A DNA stretch of 21,891 nt from CAYNTS01 sp964400495 (GTDB lineage Bacteria > Fidelibacterota > Marinisomatia > SCGC-AAA003-L08 > D37C17). The translations under genes and the position numbers were made by a program. A model generated the notes under the pieces. The model did no database searches. It was not told the origin of the DNA and worked only from the letters and a program-made list of their open reading frames with translations. The DNA lies in the NCBI GenBank assembly GCA_964400495.1, contig CAYNTS010000034.1:1-21891 (forward strand), in the 5' to 3' direction. Shown here one piece after another: positions 16,381 through 21,891 of this stretch; positions within the stretch are counted from its first letter, which is position 1; each line of letters opens with the position of its first letter.

Positions 16381-18435
16381 ATGATTCATTTACATTTCAT
16401 CACCCCTATCTTCAACAAGATGGGGGTTGTTTTTTTAGCAGGATTAGTTACATTTCTATCTGCAACATCTTTTCAAGGTGTATTAATTGATGAAATTACA
16501 AATCATCCTCTTAAAAATTATCCAATTATAATTAAAAATATTCATCTTGAAACAGATTCCCTCGGTCAGTTTAATGTAGAAGTACATAATGTAAATAAAA
16601 TAACAATTTCAGCTCCTAATTATTATTCTAAAACAATTGGTATTGAAAATGATACCCCAATTTATTTAAAACCCTTTGCATATCCAGATAAACCAATTCT
16701 TGTTTCTGGGAAATATAAGGGAGTTTACAGTCATTTAGAGCATATTACTCCTCCAATCACATTAAATCCAATTTCAATTCAATCTTCTAATTCAACTCAA
16801 CAAGTATTCAACCGTTTACCAGGAGTAATTGTAAAATCGTACGGAGGAAAGGCTGGTGTTTCAACGCTTTCATTTCACGGTGGACAAGGGAATAGAATTG
16901 CAGTTTTATTAAATGGATTTAAACTAAATAATGATCAAAATGGAAGTACCGATATATCTCAAATTCCTTCAGATTTATTAGAGAATATTGAATTTATTCC
17001 ACAGGGAGCGTCATCAAGGTATGGTTCCTCTGCTAATACAGGTGTCATTAATATTTTGCCAACCCATTCACCATTTATATTTTCCACTTCTTTACGAAAC
17101 AATCACTTTAACATATCTAATTTTCTACAATTCAAAAATCAAAACTATATTGGTGGCGTTGGGATTGGAAAACAAATAATAAATGATTCATATTCATACA
17201 CTGAAACAGGGGCATACAATGAGGATGATAGCTCTTGGAAAAAATATGATTGGTTGAAAAGTAATTTAAACCAACATTTTATATATGGGTGGGCAGATTG
17301 GAAGTTAAAAACAAACTTCATAATTTCATCCCAAATTTTGCAGACCATGAATGTACGCATAATTTCAGGTTTTATTTACAATACTCTCCCTTTTTACCCA
17401 GAACTTTATGATAAACTTTCTGTTTTTTCAATTTCATTAACCTCTAATAACTTTCATTATTCTATTGGATATAAAAGTATTGAAATGGAATATTATTCAA
17501 ATTCAAACAATCAACCAACTATTTCTGCATCCCATGTATTAAACAAAATTCAACATAGTTTGAGTTTTGATTTTAGAAATTTAACTTTTAATACAGAATT
17601 TGATATTGCTAAAAGTAAGAGTACCGATGCAAAAGATACATCTAGAGTAAGTCAAAATGCTTCAATTCAATATAGTGTAAAAGAGGACTGGGGACAAATA
17701 GGAGCATCTATTTTGGTTGATTTTGAAAAAGATAAATCGCCTGTGAACTCTTATGAAATATATTATTTATTTCCTAATCATTCAAATATTACTTCCACTC
17801 TAACATATTCCAAAAACCATAAAAAGCCAGATTTAAATGATTTGTACTGGAATAATTTAGGAAACCCAGATTTAAAATCTGAATTTTCGCATAATTATTA
17901 CTGGAAAAATAAATGGAAGACATCCAATTTTACATTTCATACTGATTTATATTTTATTAAATACGATAATTTAATAAGATGGAAACCAAGAACAGATGCA
18001 GCAGGATTATGGAGCCCTAATAATATTGCCAAAGCCAAAATCTATGGATATCATCTTGGATTAGACATTTTGTCATTACAACTATCATTTGATAATAATT
18101 ACTCAACTGATTTGGCAGACTTAGAAGAAAGACCACTTCTATACACACCTGAAAAAATCATTTCAGCAAATTATTCATGGCAGTTTAAATCCTTCATATT
18201 TTCAATTCATGGGAAATATACTTCCTCACGATTACGTCAATATGGAGTACAACGATTACCTGCCTATTCAACAATTGATTTTTCATTAATTCGAAATATT
18301 TACATTCAAGGTGGTTCTATTGAAACAAAATTTGAAATCAATAATGTATATGATGTCCAATTTCAATCAGTTTACGGGTATCCAAATCCCGGAAAAGAAG
18401 TTTTGTTAACATTCAAAATAAAAGGAGAAAAATAA
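16381..18435 (+). CDS. btuB: BtuB-like TonB-dependent cobalamin receptor
   Basis: 684-residue outer-membrane receptor that would import B12 using TonB energy. From the 16381 start there is a signal peptide (about 1-31, Lys13 then a hydrophobic run) followed by Gln, a CarboxypepD-regulatory-like domain (about 32-90), the plug (about 128-228: NRLPGVIVKSYGG, STLSFHGGQGNRIAVLLNG, SSRYGSSANTGVINI) and a beta-barrel to the end. Specificity is inferred from the riboswitch and the BtuG-like neighbour. ATG at 16381 has GAGG four bases upstream. The alternative ATG at 16420 lies in the terminator stem and would leave the signal peptide without a positive charge. The stop is one nt before the next gene. 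Confidence 0.92.
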   Translation: MIHLHFITPIFNKMGVVFLAGLVTFLSATSFQGVLIDEITNHPLKNYPIIIKNIHLETDSLGQFNVEVHNVNKITISAPNYYSKTIGIENDTPIYLKPFAYPDKPILVSGKYKGVYSHLEHITPPITLNPISIQSSNSTQQVFNRLPGVIVKSYGGKAGVSTLSFHGGQGNRIAVLLNGFKLNNDQNGSTDISQIPSDLLENIEFIPQGASSRYGSSANTGVINILPTHSPFIFSTSLRNNHFNISNFLQFKNQNYIGGVGIGKQIINDSYSYTETGAYNEDDSSWKKYDWLKSNLNQHFIYGWADWKLKTNFIISSQILQTMNVRIISGFIYNTLPFYPELYDKLSVFSISLTSNNFHYSIGYKSIEMEYYSNSNNQPTISASHVLNKIQHSLSFDFRNLTFNTEFDIAKSKSTDAKDTSRVSQNASIQYSVKEDWGQIGASILVDFEKDKSPVNSYEIYYLFPNHSNITSTLTYSKNHKKPDLNDLYWNNLGNPDLKSEFSHNYYWKNKWKTSNFTFHTDLYFIKYDNLIRWKPRTDAAGLWSPNNIAKAKIYGYHLGLDILSLQLSFDNNYSTDLADLEERPLLYTPEKIISANYSWQFKSFIFSIHGKYTSSRLRQYGVQRLPAYSTIDFSLIRNIYIQGGSIETKFEINNVYDVQFQSVYGYPNPGKEVLLTFKIKGEK
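16402..16436 (+). terminator. Riboswitch intrinsic terminator inside btuB signal-peptide codons
   Basis: ACCCCTATCTT (16402-16412), loop CAAC and AAGATGGGGGT (16417-16427) form an 11-bp stem with one G-T wobble, followed by TG and seven T residues (16430-16436). It is the strongest terminator-like structure in the window. It lies downstream of the btuB ATG at 16381, within codons 8-19. A competing pairing of GAGGT/GATGA (16373-16384) with TCATCACC (16397-16404) would serve as antiterminator. Confidence 0.85.
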
Positions 18436-18436
18436 A

Positions 18437-19609
18437 ATGAAAACAATAATAAGCATACTTACCTTAATACTATCTGTTGTATATGCTGACGCATCTACAT
18501 TTGTACTTTGTGAAGGGAATTATGCATCAAGCAATGCAAGTTTATGGTCACTCAATGACGGTGAAATTTCTGAAGCACCAGGCAACCCTGTGGGTGATAC
18601 AGGTCAGTCTTTAACGGTGTATAATGATCAATTGTTTGTAATCAACAATGGAAGCAGTACAATTGAAGTGTATGATATATTCGAAGGTAATTTATCGTTT
18701 ATTACTTCCATTTCAACAAATTATTCTGGACCACGTGAGATGGCTATTCATGATGGATTGGGATATGTAACTGAATGGTACACAAACCAAATTGCAATCT
18801 TAAATTTAGAAACATTTGAATTTATAGGTGCAATCCCTGTTGATGGAATGCCTGAAGATATAGTGTCTGATGGAAATTACATATATTCAACAATTACCAT
18901 GAATGCAGATTGGTATTCGTCAGATAAAGTTGTAAAGATAAATCCAATTACAAATAACATTGAAGATATATTTACTGTTGGTGCAGGTCCAGGACAAATT
19001 GTAATTCATAATAATGTACTTTACACTGCTTGCACATATTATGATGCAAGTTGGAATGGCTATGCTGGTACATCTTCAATTGATTTAAACAGTGGTGAAG
19101 TTACAATTGCAGATTATGGAATAACCTATTCTTATGGTGCAGACTTAACCATTTTAGATGGTAACATTTACCGTACATACAATAATGGAATAATCCAATT
19201 AGATGATAATTTAGAAGTCATCGAAGATACCCATATTTACGGTGATTTTTCTGGTGTCTATTCTATGGCAAGTTATGATGGACTAATTTATTTAGGTATT
19301 ACTGACTATGTTGCACCAGATGATATTATTATTATTGATTTTGAAACCGAGGAAATAGTGAACACTTATTCTGTTGGAGCTATTCCTGGATCATTTGCTT
19401 TTTGGGATAATAACGAGTGTTCAAATGGATTAATGGCTGATGTGAACGGTGATTATATAGTCAATGTTGTAGATATTATTGAAATCGTTAATCACATTAT
19501 CGGTACAGATTCGTTGGATGAGAATGCTCTATGTGTTGCAGATATAAATGAAGATGGAATTATTAATGTAAGTGATATTGTTGAAATTGTTAATCTAATT
19601 TTGGGATAA
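18437..19609 (+). CDS. btuG: BtuG-like B12-binding beta-propeller with dockerin-like C-terminus
   Basis: 390-residue exported protein. A signal peptide (about 1-17) lacks a lipobox Cys. The DUF5074/YncE-like propeller (about 20-325) opens FVLCEGNYASSNASLW and has PVGDTGQSLTVYNDQLFVIN, which match the BtuG pattern (EGN..S.NASL, GDTGQS). BtuG of Bacteroides is a surface lipoprotein that caps BtuB and captures B12. The tail (328-390) has two dockerin-like loops, ADVNGD and ADINED, each preceded by Cys (C328, C366), as in the protein at 105-1532. It starts one nt after the btuB stop with AAGGAG nine bases upstream, so it is in the riboswitch operon. B12 binding is inferred. The dockerin tail may replace the lipid anchor. 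Confidence 0.82.
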   Translation: MKTIISILTLILSVVYADASTFVLCEGNYASSNASLWSLNDGEISEAPGNPVGDTGQSLTVYNDQLFVINNGSSTIEVYDIFEGNLSFITSISTNYSGPREMAIHDGLGYVTEWYTNQIAILNLETFEFIGAIPVDGMPEDIVSDGNYIYSTITMNADWYSSDKVVKINPITNNIEDIFTVGAGPGQIVIHNNVLYTACTYYDASWNGYAGTSSIDLNSGEVTIADYGITYSYGADLTILDGNIYRTYNNGIIQLDDNLEVIEDTHIYGDFSGVYSMASYDGLIYLGITDYVAPDDIIIIDFETEEIVNTYSVGAIPGSFAFWDNNECSNGLMADVNGDYIVNVVDIIEIVNHIIGTDSLDENALCVADINEDGIINVSDIVEIVNLILG

Positions 19610-19610
19610 A

Positions 19611-21143
19611 TTAGTCGTTAAACAGCCAAATTACTTCCAAATAGTTCATAGGTTCAATAGGGTTTAAATTGCTTGGTTGCATAATTGGGTTTTGTAAAAT
19701 ATTGGTCATTTTATATGCAACTTGAAAGGATTGTAAAATAAATCCAAATTCAAAATTTAGATTATTCGTTATTAAAGGGGTATTGCTAATATCATTTAAT
19801 TCAAACAGGAAAGTATTTTCATTATAATCAAGAGATGAATTTCCTGTTGAACTCCATATTGTTCCATCTATTTTGGCATACGGACGGAACCGTTTATATG
19901 CAAACTGAGGAGATATTTTTAGTGATGTTTGCGAATACCCATTAAACCAAATAGCGTCTGAATTAAATGCAACCGTTGTATTATTAATTGACATCCATGA
20001 ATTTAAATATGAGGTATGTAATGAAATTGATGGTATTGTCTCAGAATCAGTTTCTAGTAAACAAATAGTAGTGAAAATTGATACATTATTGTTTTCATAA
20101 TTAAATCCAACTGAGTTTGATGTAAAATAAGTTAATCTATCTTGAGCTAAGTGATTGAATGAAACATCGTTATCACTTATCAAATGAAATGACATATTTT
20201 CGTTAAATTTATATTTCATTGTAAAAACAGGTTCAACTGATTTAACATAATTTAATCCAGCTTTTATTGATGTGATACCATTACTATAGGCAAGTTGAAT
20301 AGATGGTTTTACATATTCTATTTCATTAAATTGGGTATTTCTGCGTTTTGTACTTATATCGAATACTAATTGACAAAGTGTTTCAAACTGAGTATTTAAT
20401 GTCGCATTATTCCAGATTGTTTTATATGTAGAATCCAAAATATGTGAAACATGAAAAGCTGATTGAATTTCTATATCAAATGAGTTTGATGTATGACTTA
20501 TTTCAATCCCACCAAACATAGATTCTGAGAGTCTTGCACTATCTTCATTAAAAAAAGAATTATCCAATGAAACTCCTACTTCTTCAATATGGTAGCCATA
20601 GCTAAAACCAATCTTCGTTTCATCAACTTTGCCATTATAATCCATGCGATAATTTTGAAGTATATTACTACCATTACCCACTTCTCCAAATCTTCCGGAG
20701 AATGACCGACCAAATCCACGAAACTCAAGTGAATTTCCATTTTCAAACAGTTTTCCAAGCCCAATACCTGTTTCGCGTAATAAATAATCACCTTGTCGAT
20801 ACAATAATTCAGATACAACATGAGAAGAATCGGTTTTCCCAATATCTAAAAAATCAATTTCATGAATATAATATGCACCCAATGGGTATCCCAATGAACC
20901 ATCTAAAATAGCAAACCCACTATTAATATCTGAACTTAAGTATGGATTTATAAAATTAAAATAAAGTGTATTCTGACCAGTTTGGTCAAGTTGAAAGGGA
21001 ATAAAATTGGTTAAGGGTTTGTCAAATTGGTTTATTGAAATATCATCTTGCCCAATACCAATTGAAATAATGCTAAAAACTAAAAAAGCATACTCAAAAT
21101 AATGTCGAATATGCCTTTTGAATTGTGAAAAATTAATATTCAA
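19611..21143 (-). CDS. Outer-membrane beta-barrel protein, family unknown
   Basis: 510 residues with a basic N-terminus (KRHIRH), a hydrophobic segment and a likely cleavage before Gln-Asp-Asp near residue 32. The rest is alternating polar/aromatic strands typical of an outer-membrane barrel, ending in a strand NYLEVIWLF plus two residues, like the terminal strands of TonB-receptor or porin barrels. No plug domain is visible. The start must be TTG at 21143, directly after the TAA of the upstream gene: an in-frame stop precedes it and no in-frame ATG is near, so it depends on translational coupling. It is convergent with the btuG-like gene, with one base between the stop codons. A role in B12 or other uptake is possible but unsupported beyond location. 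Confidence 0.78.
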   Translation of the reverse strand: MNINFSQFKRHIRHYFEYAFLVFSIISIGIGQDDISINQFDKPLTNFIPFQLDQTGQNTLYFNFINPYLSSDINSGFAILDGSLGYPLGAYYIHEIDFLDIGKTDSSHVVSELLYRQGDYLLRETGIGLGKLFENGNSLEFRGFGRSFSGRFGEVGNGSNILQNYRMDYNGKVDETKIGFSYGYHIEEVGVSLDNSFFNEDSARLSESMFGGIEISHTSNSFDIEIQSAFHVSHILDSTYKTIWNNATLNTQFETLCQLVFDISTKRRNTQFNEIEYVKPSIQLAYSNGITSIKAGLNYVKSVEPVFTMKYKFNENMSFHLISDNDVSFNHLAQDRLTYFTSNSVGFNYENNNVSIFTTICLLETDSETIPSISLHTSYLNSWMSINNTTVAFNSDAIWFNGYSQTSLKISPQFAYKRFRPYAKIDGTIWSSTGNSSLDYNENTFLFELNDISNTPLITNNLNFEFGFILQSFQVAYKMTNILQNPIMQPSNLNPIEPMNYLEVIWLFND

Positions 21144-21659
21144 TTATGAATGAATAGATTCAGTTTGAAGTTGTGGAATTGATTTTTCTAATAGTGCTAA
21201 TCCACCAAATAATACCGCACTATATAAAACTGTACTTGCTAGAGTGTTGGTCAAAAAAGGTAAACCAGCAACATAGCATGCCCCTAAACCAGAAACCGTT
21301 TTAGGATACATCATTCCTGTCATCCATACCCCAAAATTGCTAATAAGGTAAAATACGAGTGAACCAATAACAGATTGAATTCCAATATTTACCATAGATT
21401 TATTCTGTTTGAAGCCCATACCAAGAAATGCAATTAGCATCATCGCGCTATATCCCCATATCATAGTTTGGTGAAATCCTAAAACCATATCAGCAATGAA
21501 CATAGCCAAAACAGGAATCCCAAATGCCAAGTATTTTTTATGTAATGTTGCACCACCCAATAATGCAACTGCAATCAAGGGCGTAAAATTGGGTGGGTGG
21601 GGTATTAATCGGCTAAAAGCAGTTGCTAAAATAATACCTACTAAAACTAAATTTCTCAT
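21144..21659 (-). CDS. DUF6580-type membrane protein, putative transport component
   Basis: 171-residue integral membrane protein with about five hydrophobic segments. The conserved pattern RLIPHPPNFTPLIAVALLGG near residue 17, a following D...GFHQTM, SNFGVW (about 108-113) and GLPFLTNTLASTVLYSAVLFGG are features I associate with DUF6580 (putative transport) proteins, similar in size to ECF S-components. ATG at 21659 has AAGGAG about four bases upstream, and a long hairpin lies just before that. The next gene begins at its stop codon. Its place beside a btuB-btuG operon makes cobalamin or precursor transport a reasonable hypothesis. No ATPase or btuFCD gene is in the window. Confidence 0.8.
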   Translation of the reverse strand: MRNLVLVGIILATAFSRLIPHPPNFTPLIAVALLGGATLHKKYLAFGIPVLAMFIADMVLGFHQTMIWGYSAMMLIAFLGMGFKQNKSMVNIGIQSVIGSLVFYLISNFGVWMTGMMYPKTVSGLGACYVAGLPFLTNTLASTVLYSAVLFGGLALLEKSIPQLQTESIHS

Positions 21660-21673
21660 ACTTCTCCTTTTTG

Positions 21674-21710
21674 AACCATTAATTCCGAATATCTCACGAA
21701 TATAATGGTT
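21674..21710 (-). promoter_or_regulatory. Long hairpin in the DUF6580 gene leader
   Basis: AACCATTAATTC (21674-21685) pairs with GAAT (21698-21701) plus TAATGGTT (21703-21710), giving 12 bp with a single bulged base at 21702 and a 12-nt loop. On the minus strand it ends about 5 nt before the AAGGAG Shine-Dalgarno. It may be a translational control hairpin or an operator. It has none of the cobalamin aptamer motifs. Confidence 0.6.
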
Positions 21711-21770
21711 AATAATTCTAAATATTTATTGCAAGGTTTACATTCTATTTTAATCTCTACAAGTTTTGTA

Positions 21771-21790
21771 ATTTACTTTTTTTAGTAAAT
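21771..21790. repeat. Palindrome at the end of the partial gene
   Basis: ATTTACT (21771-21777) and AGTAAAT (21784-21790) form a 7-bp stem with a T6 loop. The stop codon of the partial minus-strand frame lies in the right arm. There is no T-run after it on either strand, so it is a poor intrinsic terminator. A second small repeat, TACAA/TTGTA (21758-21770), adjoins it. Confidence 0.4.
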
Positions 21791-21891
21791 GAACTCATAG
21801 GGATTCTTGCACCATTTTTTTGATTGTTTTATCTGTTTTCTATCTCTAGGAAGTCGATTTATTAATGGTGAAACCCATTTAATATAGTCAT
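21782..21891 (-). CDS. 3' end of an unidentified gene (truncated by window edge)
   Basis: An open frame enters at the window's right edge on the minus strand and ends at TAA (21782-21784), giving at least 35 residues. They read DYIKWVSPLINRLPRDRKQI, then KQSKKWCKNPYEFIY. The composition is basic and aromatic and looks like a real protein tail, with no low-complexity bias. The other two minus frames close quickly. I do not recognise the family. Only 122 bp separates it from the DUF6580 gene on the same strand, so the two could share a transcript. Confidence 0.5.
   Translation of the reverse strand, partial: DYIKWVSPLINRLPRDRKQIKQSKKWCKNPYEFIY

Noticed and set aside
21660..21781. Second cobalamin riboswitch before the DUF6580 gene
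   Set aside because: None of the conserved aptamer strings (GCTG...CGCAACTGTAA, GCCAG) occurs on either strand; only an unrelated hairpin is present.
1..21891. CRISPR arrays, rRNA genes, phage or toxin-antitoxin modules
   Set aside because: No regularly spaced repeats, rRNA signatures or characteristic protein families were seen on either strand.

Overview
The window is AT-rich bacterial DNA, gene-dense and mostly intact. It most likely comes from a member of the FCB superphylum, and my best guess is a marine Candidatus Marinimicrobia (SAR406 / Neomarinimicrobiota) genome. The supporting signs are: secreted proteins that end in dockerin-like Ca-binding repeats; signal peptides that place a Gln directly after the likely cleavage site; a gingipain-type C25 peptidase with a FlgD/T9SS-like tail; a BtuB-BtuG pair; a Bacteroidetes-type promoter (TTTG, then TAnnTTTG) before a cobalamin riboswitch; and purH placed directly before mreB. 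The phylum is an inference and was not tested.

Layout. (1) 1-1817: a secreted dockerin-repeat protein of unknown role on the minus strand. It is bracketed by two copies of a ~46-bp direct repeat, and its upstream region holds two inverted repeats. (2) 1818-12200, all minus strand: a tightly packed run read from 12200 downwards: oppF-like ABC ATPase, mtaB, deoxynucleoside kinase, purN, purH, mreB, mreC, mreD, mrdA (PBP2), rodA. Most junctions overlap by 1-8 nt. The run combines tRNA modification, nucleotide supply and the rod-shape elongasome. (3) 12385-15059, plus strand: a C25 cysteine peptidase overlapping maf. (4) 15073-16217: a 30-residue acidic microprotein on the minus strand with a good Shine-Dalgarno, then a rodZ-like gene on the plus strand, which is the partner of the elongasome in block 2. 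(5) 16223-19609, plus strand: promoter, cobalamin riboswitch, btuB-like TonB-dependent receptor and a BtuG-like beta-propeller carrying a C-terminal dockerin-like module. (6) 19611-21659, minus strand and convergent with block 5: a DUF6580-type membrane protein followed by an outer-membrane beta-barrel protein. (7) 21782-21891: the 3' end of an unidentified gene running off the window.

The most interesting part is block 5 with block 6. A B12-sensing riboswitch controls a receptor gene whose intrinsic terminator lies inside the signal-peptide codons, while the probable Shine-Dalgarno lies in riboswitch helix P13. The design therefore looks like translation-coupled attenuation. The second gene seems to be a BtuG B12-capture protein without a lipoprotein anchor, with a Cys-bracketed dockerin-like tail instead. 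The same tail occurs on the unrelated secreted protein at the left end of the window. The adjacent DUF6580 protein could be an inner-membrane transport component for the same vitamin; that last step is a hypothesis.
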